Assembly (NCBI GenBank): GCA_946405485.1
Contig: CAMJHJ010000019.1
Span: 1-19,297, forward strand
DNA from: an uncultured Bacteroidales bacterium
GTDB lineage: Bacteria > Bacteroidota > Bacteroidia > Bacteroidales > UBA932
Length of the DNA stretch: 19,297 nt
Direction of reading: 5' to 3'
How positions within the stretch are numbered: position 1 is the first letter of the stretch; every line of letters begins with the position of its first letter. Below are positions 7,911 to 15,508 of the stretch, piece by piece. The notes beneath the pieces are model-generated. The model saw nothing but the letters and a program-made list of their open reading frames with translations, did no database searches and was not told where the DNA came from. The position numbers and the translations under genes were made by a program.

Positions 7911-9035
7911 ATGGAAAAAATCAGACTTTTCGACAAGACTTTCAAACTTTTCATCCCCAATGCGGAGATCGAGAAGGCGATCGACGAGGTGGCCGCCAAG
8001 ATCAACAAGGACAACGAGGGCTGCACGGACATTCCCGTAATCCTCTGCGTACTGAACGGCTCTATGATGTTCACCTCCGCGCTGATGAAGCGGCTGGACT
8101 TCACCTGCGAACTGGCATCCATCAAACTGTCTTCCTATGAAGGGACGACCACTACCGGAAAGGTACAGGAACTGATGGGATTCACGAGCAATGTGAGCGG
8201 ACGGCGCGTGATCGTCGTGGAAGATATCGTGGATACGGGCAACACCATCGTCACGCTTGCCGAGAAGTTGAAGGAGCATAATGCCAGGGAGGTCAAGATT
8301 TGCACCCTTCTTTTCAAGCCCGAGGCTTATTCCAAGGATCTTAAACTGGATTATGTCGGCCTTTCCATCCCCAACGCTTTCATCGTGGGTTATGGCCTTG
8401 ATTACAATGAGGTCGGCCGTAATTTCGAAGATATCTATGTTCTCGACAAGGAAGAAAGTCCGCTGAAGTTCTACGTGCTCTTCGGCCCTCCCGGAGCCGG
8501 CAAGGGTACGCAGGCCGCCGCCATGGTGGACCGCTACAAGTTGCATCATGTCTCTACGGGCGACCTGCTCCGTAAGGAAATTGCCGCCGGCACGGAACTC
8601 GGCCGTCAGGCCAAGGCCCTCATCGAGGACGGACGCCTGGTTCCCGACGATGTCGTCGTCCGCATGATCGGACAGGAATTCAAGACTGTCAAGGGCGTGG
8701 ATGGCTTCCTGCTGGACGGTTTCCCCCGCACGATCGGGCAGGCAGAGGTCTTGGACGACATGCTCAACAAGATCGGCGCTTCCCTGACGGCCGTAGTAAG
8801 CATCATGATTCCGGACGAAATGGTGATCGAGCGTATCAGCCACCGCGCCGCCATCGAAGGACGTGCGGATGACGCCGATGTCGAAATCATCAGGCACCGC
8901 ATCGAGACCTATCACGCGCAGACCGAACCGGAGATCGCCTACTACCAGAAGAGTGGCAAATATCATGAGGTAGACGGTGTCGGCACCATCGAAGAAGTGC
9001 GGGACCGCATCTTCGCGCTCGTCGACCGCTTCTGA
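7911..9035 (+). CDS. Bifunctional hypoxanthine phosphoribosyltransferase-adenylate kinase fusion
   Basis: One uninterrupted 374-residue frame carries two purine enzymes. Residues 1 to ~180 are a hypoxanthine/guanine phosphoribosyltransferase: LCVLNGSMMF, the PRPP loop VIVVEDIVDTGNT (100-112), and the C-terminal IVGYGLDYNEVGRNFEDIY (158-176). After a very short linker (DKEESPLK), residues ~187-374 are a complete short-LID adenylate kinase: P-loop GPPGAGKGT (192-200), HHVSTGDLLRKEI, LLDGFPRTIGQAE (267-279), and a minimal LID region near EGRADDADVE without the zinc insertion. No ATG or GTG lies at the junction, so a separate Adk is unlikely. The first half makes IMP/GMP from free bases and PRPP; the second interconverts ATP+AMP and 2 ADP. 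No other adk is in the window. A bidirectional terminator follows. Confidence 0.95.
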   Translation: MEKIRLFDKTFKLFIPNAEIEKAIDEVAAKINKDNEGCTDIPVILCVLNGSMMFTSALMKRLDFTCELASIKLSSYEGTTTTGKVQELMGFTSNVSGRRVIVVEDIVDTGNTIVTLAEKLKEHNAREVKICTLLFKPEAYSKDLKLDYVGLSIPNAFIVGYGLDYNEVGRNFEDIYVLDKEESPLKFYVLFGPPGAGKGTQAAAMVDRYKLHHVSTGDLLRKEIAAGTELGRQAKALIEDGRLVPDDVVVRMIGQEFKTVKGVDGFLLDGFPRTIGQAEVLDDMLNKIGASLTAVVSIMIPDEMVIERISHRAAIEGRADDADVEIIRHRIETYHAQTEPEIAYYQKSGKYHEVDGVGTIEEVRDRIFALVDRF

Positions 9036-9051
9036 TCCTGTCGGAAATAAG

Positions 9052-9087
9052 AAAGGCTCCGTGTCGCAGCAGCGTCGCGGAGCCTTT
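9052..9087. terminator. Bidirectional intrinsic terminator
   Basis: The 10-bp perfect arms AAAGGCTCCG (9052-9061) and CGGAGCCTTT (9078-9087) enclose a 16-nt loop. The T-run follows on the plus strand, and A-rich DNA precedes the stem, giving a T-rich tail on the minus strand. It sits between convergent hpt-adk and rhaT and can serve both. Confidence 0.85.
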
Positions 9088-9105
9088 TCCGTATACGGAT
9101 CAATC

Positions 9106-10119
9106 CTAGTGCTGCAGCAGCTGAGGCAGGAAGGTGCTGAATACCAGGACCGCGAGGCCGAGGAGCAGCACGACGATGGTCTTTTTCGAGAGGCCTTTCC
9201 ATTCTTTCAGGATGATGCCCCAGACATTGCTGAACACGATGTTGAGGGACATCAGGATGCACCAGCTGAAGGTCAGCAGGACGGCGGAGCCGGCGAGGAA
9301 TCCCTTACCCAGGCTCAGACCGAAGAACTGGCTGTACCAGAGCAGACCGGCAAGGGCGCAGAAAAGGAGGTTGTTCTTCCACAGACTGCCCTTCTTGTAA
9401 TCACCGAAACTCTTGTTCTTGGCATTCTGGTAAAGGCAGTAGGCGGCATTGGTGATGAATCCGCCGAAAGTCACCAGCAGGGTTGCGGGAAGGGTCTGGA
9501 AGATATCCCGGGTCTCGGCCCAATGGAGCGGGGCGCCGAAACTCAGGCCGATGTTGAAGCAGGCGCTCATAAAGCCGGACAGCAGCGCCACGATGATGCC
9601 TTTGCCGAAATTGAAGTCCTTGACGGCTTTCTTCTTTTCCTCTTCCGGCAGGGAAGCGGATTTCATCGCGCCTGCGACTCCGATGATCGTGATGCCGATC
9701 AGCATGACGATGACACCGATGATGACGGCGGAGGTCAGGTCGCCGGCATGGCCGGTGAAGACGGGACCAAGGATGGCGCCGAGCGCCGAGCAGGTACCCA
9801 GGGCGATGCTCTGTCCCAGAGCGACGCCGAGATAGCGCATCGACAGGCCGAAGGTCAGTCCGCCGATACCCCACAGGGCACCGAAGAGGATGGTCAGGAG
9901 ACTCTCCTTGGGATACTGGGCATAGATCTCAAAAAGGCCGTGGCCTGAAGGAACGGCCAGCAAAGCGCCCAGGAGCGGGAAAATGAGCCAGGCGAAAACA
10001 CCCTGGACGAGCCAGAAACTCTCCCAATTCCATTCCTTGACCTTGTTGATCGGAACATAGCTGCTGGACTGGCAGAATGCCCCGAATGCGATGATTAAAA
10101 GTCCGATTACGATCCACAT
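9106..10119 (-). CDS. rhaT: RhaT-family L-rhamnose/proton symporter-like transporter
   Basis: This 337-residue, ten-helix membrane protein belongs to the RhaT branch of the drug/metabolite transporter superfamily. Matches to E. coli RhaT include VPINKVKEWNWESFW (like FKKVKKWSWETMW), FGALWGIGGLTFGLSMRYLG, FNFGKGIIVALLSGFMSA, GLLWYSQFF and VWGIILKEWKG. Helices are spread over the whole length and the size is typical. No rhamnose isomerase, kinase, aldolase or RhaR-type regulator is nearby, so rhamnose is the family-based guess and the true sugar is unproven. It is divergent from obgE across a short intergenic region with facing promoters, and ends at the terminator shared with hpt-adk. Confidence 0.85.
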   Translation of the reverse strand: MWIVIGLLIIAFGAFCQSSSYVPINKVKEWNWESFWLVQGVFAWLIFPLLGALLAVPSGHGLFEIYAQYPKESLLTILFGALWGIGGLTFGLSMRYLGVALGQSIALGTCSALGAILGPVFTGHAGDLTSAVIIGVIVMLIGITIIGVAGAMKSASLPEEEKKKAVKDFNFGKGIIVALLSGFMSACFNIGLSFGAPLHWAETRDIFQTLPATLLVTFGGFITNAAYCLYQNAKNKSFGDYKKGSLWKNNLLFCALAGLLWYSQFFGLSLGKGFLAGSAVLLTFSWCILMSLNIVFSNVWGIILKEWKGLSKKTIVVLLLGLAVLVFSTFLPQLLQH

Positions 10120-10139
10120 AAGCTAGTTGTTAATTGTAC

Positions 10140-10171
10140 CAAAGATAATCAAGTCTTGCAGGAACTCCAAC
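10140..10171 (-). promoter_or_regulatory. Candidate rhaT promoter
   Basis: On the minus strand, GTTG (10171-10168) is followed after exactly 20 nt by a consensus -7 box TATCTTTG (10147-10140). Its -33 element lies inside the region used by the oppositely oriented obgE promoter. Confidence 0.5.
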
Positions 10172-10188
10172 AATTTTCGGTATCTTTG
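10155..10188 (+). promoter_or_regulatory. Candidate obgE promoter
   Basis: CTTG (10155-10158), then 22 nt, then TATCTTTG (10181-10188), an exact TAnnTTTG -7 box. The ATG is 20 nt downstream. The -33 match and spacing are less good than the -7 match. Confidence 0.45.
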
Positions 10189-10208
10189 CCGGAGCAAGCA
10201 TTTCGGTT

Positions 10209-11201
10209 ATGGCTGAAAGTAACTTCATAGACTACGTCAAGATTTACTGCGCATCCGGGCACGGAGGCGCGGGGTCGGTCCATCTGCATCGGGCGAAATA
10301 CATCGCCAAGGGCGGGCCGGACGGCGGGGACGGCGGCCGGGGCGGTCATATCATCCTGCGTGCCAATCCCCAGTTCTGGACCCTGATCCACCTCAAGTAC
10401 CGCAAACATGTCAAGGCGGAGAACGGAGGTCCGGGCGGCGCGGCCCTGATGCATGGGAAGAACGGCGAAGACATCTGTCTGGATGTCCCGCTGGGGACTG
10501 TGGTGAAGGACGCCGAGACCGGAGAAGTCTTGATGGAGCTGATCGAGGCCGATGAGGAGAAGATCCTCTGTCCCGGTGGCCGGGGCGGTTGGGGCAACGA
10601 CCATTTCAAGACCCCGACCCAGCAGACACCCCGTTATGCCCAGCCCGGCGAGGATGGGGTGGAAGGCTGGTTCATCTTTGAACTGAAACTGCTGGCCGAT
10701 GTCGGCCTGGTGGGCTTCCCCAATGCGGGCAAGTCTACGCTTCTTTCCGCGATCACGGCGGCCCGGCCGAAGATCGCATCTTATGCGTTTACGACCCTGG
10801 AACCCAACCTCGGCATCGTCAGCTATTATGACGACCGGTCTTTCGTGATGGCGGACATTCCCGGCATCATCGAGGGCGCCCATGAGGGGAAGGGGATAGG
10901 CATCCGTTTCCTGCGCCACATCGAGCGCAATTCCGTGCTGCTTTTCATGGTATCCGCGGAAGAGGACGATATCGCGGCCGGATACCGGACGCTGCTGCAT
11001 GAGCTGGAGCAATTCAATCCTGAACTCCTGGTCAAGGAACGGGTCCTGGCCATCACGAAATGCGACCTGATCGACAAGGAGCTGGAGAAGGAGATGGTTC
11101 CCCATCTTCCGAAGGGGATCCCGTACGTATTCATCTCCTCTGTCAGCGGTGAAGGCTTGAAAGAATTGAAAGAAGAGTTATGGAAAGCGCTGCACAAGTG
11201 A
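10209..11201 (+). CDS. obgE: GTPase Obg
   Basis: This 330-residue essential GTPase associates with the large ribosomal subunit and links ribosome assembly to (p)ppGpp status. The glycine-rich Obg fold fills residues 1 to ~157 ([34 protein letters not shown]). The GTPase domain follows, with G1 GFPNAGKST, switch [11 protein letters not shown]3 [14 protein letters not shown], a G4 TKCD in place of the usual NKxD, and G5-like ISSVSGEG. There is no C-terminal OCT domain, so this is the short form. The ATG at 10209 matches the family N-terminus. Its 3' end overlaps the start of the PAP2 gene by 22 nt, implying coupled expression. Confidence 0.96.
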   Translation: MAESNFIDYVKIYCASGHGGAGSVHLHRAKYIAKGGPDGGDGGRGGHIILRANPQFWTLIHLKYRKHVKAENGGPGGAALMHGKNGEDICLDVPLGTVVKDAETGEVLMELIEADEEKILCPGGRGGWGNDHFKTPTQQTPRYAQPGEDGVEGWFIFELKLLADVGLVGFPNAGKSTLLSAITAARPKIASYAFTTLEPNLGIVSYYDDRSFVMADIPGIIEGAHEGKGIGIRFLRHIERNSVLLFMVSAEEDDIAAGYRTLLHELEQFNPELLVKERVLAITKCDLIDKELEKEMVPHLPKGIPYVFISSVSGEGLKELKEELWKALHK

Positions 11202-11776
11202 TCGGCAATGCCGTCGTCAGTGCCGACAAGGCGGCTACGCTCTGGGTCAATTCCCTGCATACCCCTTTCACCGACTCGGTCTGGATGTTCTTTTCCAACA
11301 AGTGGGTGTGGGTTGTCCTGTATGCCTTCATCCTTTGTTTCCTGTTTCTCCGTTTAGGATGGAAAAAGGCATTGTTGGCGGTGGCCGCCATCGTATTGAC
11401 CATCGTCTGCTGTGACCAAGGGGCTAATCTGTTCAAGAACTGGATCTGCCGCCTTCGCCCGACCCACGATCCGTGGATGCTCTCGCACGGCTTGCATATC
11501 CCGGGTGATGCCGGTGGCCTGTACGGTTTCTTTTCGGGCCATGCCGCCAATTCTTTCGGTTTTGCGACATCGACGCTGGGGATCTTCCGCACGGACGAAC
11601 GCCATTCCTATAAGGCTTACGGCTGGGCGATTTTTATCTGGGCCTTCCTGGTGAGCCTGAGCCGCATTTTCCTGGGACGCCATTTCTTCGGTGACATCCT
11701 GGTCGGAGCCGCCGTCGGTTTATTGCTGGGTTGGCTGTTTGCGCTTGTTTACCGGCGATTCTGCGATCTCGTCTGA
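11180..11776 (+). CDS. PAP2-family membrane phosphatase
   Basis: This 198-residue integral-membrane protein has the complete type 2 phosphatidic acid phosphatase signature: KNWICRLRP (86-94, KX6RP), a [10 protein letters not shown] block (117-126, normally PSGH), and [12 protein letters not shown] (161-172), giving the catalytic His121 and His168 with Asp172. About six hydrophobic helices surround these motifs. Family members dephosphorylate undecaprenyl diphosphate, phosphatidylglycerophosphate or lipid A; the sequence alone does not choose among them. The start codon lies inside the end of obgE, 22 nt before its stop. The stop is only 8 nt from the stop of the convergent lipoprotein gene. 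Confidence 0.9.
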   Translation: MESAAQVIGNAVVSADKAATLWVNSLHTPFTDSVWMFFSNKWVWVVLYAFILCFLFLRLGWKKALLAVAAIVLTIVCCDQGANLFKNWICRLRPTHDPWMLSHGLHIPGDAGGLYGFFSGHAANSFGFATSTLGIFRTDERHSYKAYGWAIFIWAFLVSLSRIFLGRHFFGDILVGAAVGLLLGWLFALVYRRFCDLV

Positions 11777-11784
11777 AGATCCTT

Positions 11785-13806
11785 TCAGTTTACGGGTACG
11801 AAGATGGCGAAGCTGTGCATCACTTTCTGCATGCGCTCCTCCGTCAGTCCGGGATTACTGTATTCCGCCAGGTTGAAGGCACGATATTTCCAGTTGCCCC
11901 ACCAACTGCTTGTGACCGGCACGATCGCGCTGGTTACATTCGCCGGTCGTGCGGATGAGGCATTCTTAGTGATCAGGCTCGTCCATCCTTCCGGACGGTA
12001 TTGGAAGCCCGGTTTCAAGACGATGACCGACCCGACGGGAATGTCCTCCTTGGAGAAGACACCGGTGGTCGAGGCGAATTGATTCAGGTTGGAAGCCGTA
12101 CTGCCTGCCATGCGGGAGACCAGCGTGGAGTTGGAGGTCGAATTGTAGTAGGCGTAACTGACGAGGTCCAGCGGCAGGGGCTTGTACTGCGAGATGTCGT
12201 ATCCGGCCGCTTCGAACTGGGCGAGAATCTCCGTATCGGGCATGGCGTTCCCGGAGGTGAGGGCCGAAGGTGTGACGGAGAAGGGCTGGGCATAGGCCTT
12301 TTCTACCGCATCTTTGATTGCAGCAATTTGCGTCTCGGAAAGGGTCTGGGTCGAAGGACGGATCGAAATCCGGTCCAGCGGGCAGCCGCTGATCTGCTTG
12401 AGCCACATCAGCGCTGTCGCGACACGGCCGACCTGGTAGGACATATGATAGCCGTCACGGGTCAGATGGTCGCGGATGAAACTGGTCCGCAGATTCTGTA
12501 TGGCAGTGCCGCAAGGAATGACGAAATCGAAATCTCCCCGGGGAAGCACCTTTGTCCGGACGGCGTCCAGGATCGCTTCGTACATCTGTGTCTGATTGTT
12601 GGCATACTTCGCAAAATCCGAGAGGTTCGAATCTTTCTGGTAGGCCCAGGTCATGTGCCACATCCTTTTCGCCTCCGGGCAATATGCCTTGACGGTATCC
12701 ACGACCGTGGAAAGATAAGGCTCATAGGAATCGGGCATGCCGGAATAGCCGCTGGCCTGCTGCATGGACACGTAATCCCAGTGGCGTGACTTAATGGCGC
12801 TGAGCGCATCGCGGCCGTCGACGTGGCTCCAAGTCCCGCTGGAGTTGGTGTAATACGTGTAGGCGGCGGTCCCGTTGGTGAGGTTATGCGCGTGGGTCAG
12901 GAGAGTGCAGCCGCCGATGTAAAGATTTCCAAGATAGATGCTTTCGTAACCGGCCTGTTTCAGATATCCGTAGAGATACTCCATCGCGTCGATGGAGAAA
13001 CTGTTGCCGATCGCCAGTATGCTGATGGACTTGCTGTCCGGCTCGTAGGAGGCGCCGGTCATGTCCACGGTGAAACGGGCGACCTTCCCTGCCTCGAAGG
13101 CTTTCCCTTCAGGGAAAACGATATCCTTGGTGTAGGCGCCGGCATCGGTCTTGACGCGGATGCGTACGGTCTTCCCGGATACGTCCGTCGGTTTCAAACC
13201 GAACCAGACCGGGCCTGCCGATGCCGTCTGGACGGTCAGCGCATTCCCTTCTCCGAAATCCAGGCTGACAGATTGGATGTCCGTGTTGATATTCAACAGG
13301 GAAAAGCATCCGTATGCGGTCAGATGCGTGAATGAGAAGCGTACCTCGTCGGGGAATCCGCCCCGGGTTTCGACGCTCGCACACAGGACCATGGCCGACG
13401 GGTCGACGCTCTCTGCCGTCGGGGTCTGTACCTCCGGCACGGAATAGGCCCATTCCCCGGCGTTTATGCCGGTATAGGCGGATGCCGGGCTCAGGGCATA
13501 GAAAGTATGCGCGTCACGGCCATCGTCGGTGAAACTGGCGCTGAACCGGGCCGTCCGGCCGTCTTCCGACGCCTGGACGGGCGCTTCGACGGGCGTAGCG
13601 GAATCGAGTGAAATCCGTACGCTCCGGTCTTCATCTGTCCATATGACGGGGTAAAGATCATTCTGGGGCGTTGTGAAACTGGTCCGGGTCTCCATGGGGA
13701 GGGCCTGGAAACGGACTTCCTGGAGAGGGGCCGTGGAAGTACGCTCACAAGAACCGGCCGCCATCAGGATGAGGGCAGCCAGGGATGCCAGCATGCCGGG
13801 TTTCAT
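11785..13806 (-). CDS. Lipoprotein with fimbrillin-like N-region and DUF4886 (SGNH-like) domain
   Basis: This 673-residue protein begins with a lipoprotein signal (MKPGMLASLAALILMAAGSC, Cys20 the likely lipidated residue). Residues ~25-250 look like a fimbrillin/Mfa-type beta region (VIWTDEDRSVRISL, SFTHLTAYGCFSLL, GKVARFTVDMTG). Residues ~260-475 match DUF4886, an SGNH-hydrolase-like family: ILAIGNSFSIDAMEYL with candidate nucleophile Ser269, NLYIGGCTLLTHAHN, DYVSMQQASG, MWHMTWAYQ, IPCGTAIQNLRTS, and DGYH (451-454) supplying Asp and His. A further C-terminal domain of ~155 residues is not recognised. The ATG at 13806-13804 overlaps the MltD stop by one base (TGATG), so it is translated as the last gene of the par operon; the longer open frame upstream only shadows mltD. 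Enzymatic activity and substrate are inferred, possibly ester removal from wall or surface glycans. Confidence 0.85.
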   Translation of the reverse strand: MKPGMLASLAALILMAAGSCERTSTAPLQEVRFQALPMETRTSFTTPQNDLYPVIWTDEDRSVRISLDSATPVEAPVQASEDGRTARFSASFTDDGRDAHTFYALSPASAYTGINAGEWAYSVPEVQTPTAESVDPSAMVLCASVETRGGFPDEVRFSFTHLTAYGCFSLLNINTDIQSVSLDFGEGNALTVQTASAGPVWFGLKPTDVSGKTVRIRVKTDAGAYTKDIVFPEGKAFEAGKVARFTVDMTGASYEPDSKSISILAIGNSFSIDAMEYLYGYLKQAGYESIYLGNLYIGGCTLLTHAHNLTNGTAAYTYYTNSSGTWSHVDGRDALSAIKSRHWDYVSMQQASGYSGMPDSYEPYLSTVVDTVKAYCPEAKRMWHMTWAYQKDSNLSDFAKYANNQTQMYEAILDAVRTKVLPRGDFDFVIPCGTAIQNLRTSFIRDHLTRDGYHMSYQVGRVATALMWLKQISGCPLDRISIRPSTQTLSETQIAAIKDAVEKAYAQPFSVTPSALTSGNAMPDTEILAQFEAAGYDISQYKPLPLDLVSYAYYNSTSNSTLVSRMAGSTASNLNQFASTTGVFSKEDIPVGSVIVLKPGFQYRPEGWTSLITKNASSARPANVTSAIVPVTSSWWGNWKYRAFNLAEYSNPGLTEERMQKVMHSFAIFVPVN

Positions 13807-15503
13807 CACTTTGTGGGGATTTTCAGCTTCTGACCGGCCTTGATGTTGCTGGAACAATGGTTGAGGTCCATGATCTGCTTGACCGTGACACCGTAGCGCT
13901 GGCTGATCTTGAACAGGGAGTCGCCGCTGCGGACGGTGTAGACCGTGTAACTGCCGGAAGCGGCCGGCTTGCTGCCGCCTGACTTGGCCGGCGCGGCCTG
14001 GGATGCCGCCGGGGCAGGTCCGCCACCCTGATAGATGGTAAGCACCTGTCCTACCCGGATGTTGTTGCTGCGCAGGTGGTTCCAATTCATGATCTGCCGG
14101 ACGCTGACGTGGTAACGACTGGCGATACGTCCCAGGTAATCGCCGCTGCGGACTTTGTAGCGGATGACATTCCCGCCGCCTCCTCCGCCTCGCTCAGGAG
14201 TGGTGCCGCTCTCCACGCCTTTCAGGATCTGGGGAGACAAGAGAGAATCTGCCAGATGTGTGTACAGGGTATCCTGGCAGTCCAGGAAGGAATTGGTATA
14301 CTGGTAAGGCAGCTTGAGGATCTGGGGGCCTTCGTTGCCGGGGATGATGTCATGGATGTATTGGGCGTTCAGCTCCCGCAGCTCTTCGATGTCCACGCCC
14401 ACCAGGTCGCTGATCTGACCGAAGTGGAGGTTGCGGTGGATGACGAAGGTGTCCGTATGGGCCGGCATGGGGGAGGGATTCGGCTGGATGCCGTATTCCC
14501 GGTAGTAGGTCATCGCATACATCGCTCCGACGAAAGCGGGCACATAGCCGCGCGTCTCCCGGGGGAGGTAGGGATAGATCGACCAGAAATCCCTCCGTCC
14601 GGCACGGCGGATGGCCTTGTTGACGTTGCCGGGGCCGCAGTTGTAAGAGGATATGGCCAGCGCCCAGTCTCCGAATACGTTGTAAGCGTCCTTCATGTAG
14701 CGGGCTGCGGCATCTGCCGCCTTCTCGACATCCAGACGTTCGTCTACGAACGAATTGATTTTCAGACCGTACTGCCGTCCCGTCTTGTACATGAACTGCC
14801 AGATGCCCCGGGCGCCGACGCGCGAGCGGGCGACCGGATTGAGGGCGGATTCGATGATGGACATGTACTTCAGCTCCAGCGGCATGTCGTATTTGGCGAG
14901 GATTTCCTCGAAGATGGGGAAATAGTAGTCGCTCAGGGAGAGGAGACGCTTCATCTTCGGAACGTTCTTCTCCGAGTAGAGGATCATGTAGTTCTTGACG
15001 ATGGGGTTGAAGGGGAGGGTGATGAAGGAATTCATCCGCTTGAGCCTCTCCATCAGGACGGAGTCGGGGACGTTGGTCGTAAAACGGACCGAATCGGAAT
15101 TGAACCGGCCGATGTCTTCCAGGTCATCGAACAGTTCGTATTCCTGCCGGCTGATCTGGTTCTGGAGGTACCACATGTTGAGCAGGCTGTCCGTCTTCTC
15201 CACGGTGTAGCTGTCTTCCGGGAGTTCGCTTTCCTCCGCTTCGATCAGTTCGACCATCTCATTCTCGATGCTGTCCCGCTGGCTGATCTCGTTCTGCAAG
15301 GCCTCGATCACCCGGTTGAGGGAGTCGATGACGGCCTTCATGTCTTGTTTCCCGTGGTTCCTTCGATTGTCTTTCTGAGAGGGGAACAACCTGCGCTGCG
15401 CGCTGTCCTGGTCGTTCTGCCGGTGGGAGGGCTCCTGCCCGGCCAACGCGAAGCAAAGCGTCAGCAGCAAGGTCAGAAGGGAGATATGTCGTATTGCTTT
15501 CAT
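13806..15503 (-). CDS. mltD: MltD-like membrane-bound lytic murein transglycosylase with two LysM repeats
   Basis: This 565-residue exported protein cleaves peptidoglycan glycan strands, forming 1,6-anhydroMurNAc ends. A signal peptide (MKAIRHISLLTLLLTLCFALAG) is followed by a charged, probably coiled region (~50-130). The SLT domain spans ~190-340, with the catalytic Glu218 in SIIESALNPVARS, then GARGIWQFMYKTGRQYGL, ISSYNCGPGNVNKAIRRAG and ETRGYVPAF. A hexaglycine linker (439-444) leads to LysM 1 (~448-491, YKVRSGDYLGRIASRY) and LysM 2 (~520-563, YTVRSGDSLFKISQRY), separated by an Ala/Pro/Ser spacer. Unlike E. coli MltD, no lipobox cysteine is obvious. It starts 5 nt after the DUF5683 gene and its stop overlaps the next start by one base. 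Confidence 0.93.
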   Translation of the reverse strand: MKAIRHISLLTLLLTLCFALAGQEPSHRQNDQDSAQRRLFPSQKDNRRNHGKQDMKAVIDSLNRVIEALQNEISQRDSIENEMVELIEAEESELPEDSYTVEKTDSLLNMWYLQNQISRQEYELFDDLEDIGRFNSDSVRFTTNVPDSVLMERLKRMNSFITLPFNPIVKNYMILYSEKNVPKMKRLLSLSDYYFPIFEEILAKYDMPLELKYMSIIESALNPVARSRVGARGIWQFMYKTGRQYGLKINSFVDERLDVEKAADAAARYMKDAYNVFGDWALAISSYNCGPGNVNKAIRRAGRRDFWSIYPYLPRETRGYVPAFVGAMYAMTYYREYGIQPNPSPMPAHTDTFVIHRNLHFGQISDLVGVDIEELRELNAQYIHDIIPGNEGPQILKLPYQYTNSFLDCQDTLYTHLADSLLSPQILKGVESGTTPERGGGGGGNVIRYKVRSGDYLGRIASRYHVSVRQIMNWNHLRSNNIRVGQVLTIYQGGGPAPAASQAAPAKSGGSKPAASGSYTVYTVRSGDSLFKISQRYGVTVKQIMDLNHCSSNIKAGQKLKIPTK

Positions 15504-15508
15504 GTCGA

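Noticed and set aside
13807..14085. Upstream extension of the DUF4886 lipoprotein frame to 14085
   Set aside because: It overlaps the LysM-coding end of mltD in another frame. The lipoprotein signal begins exactly at the ATG at 13806.
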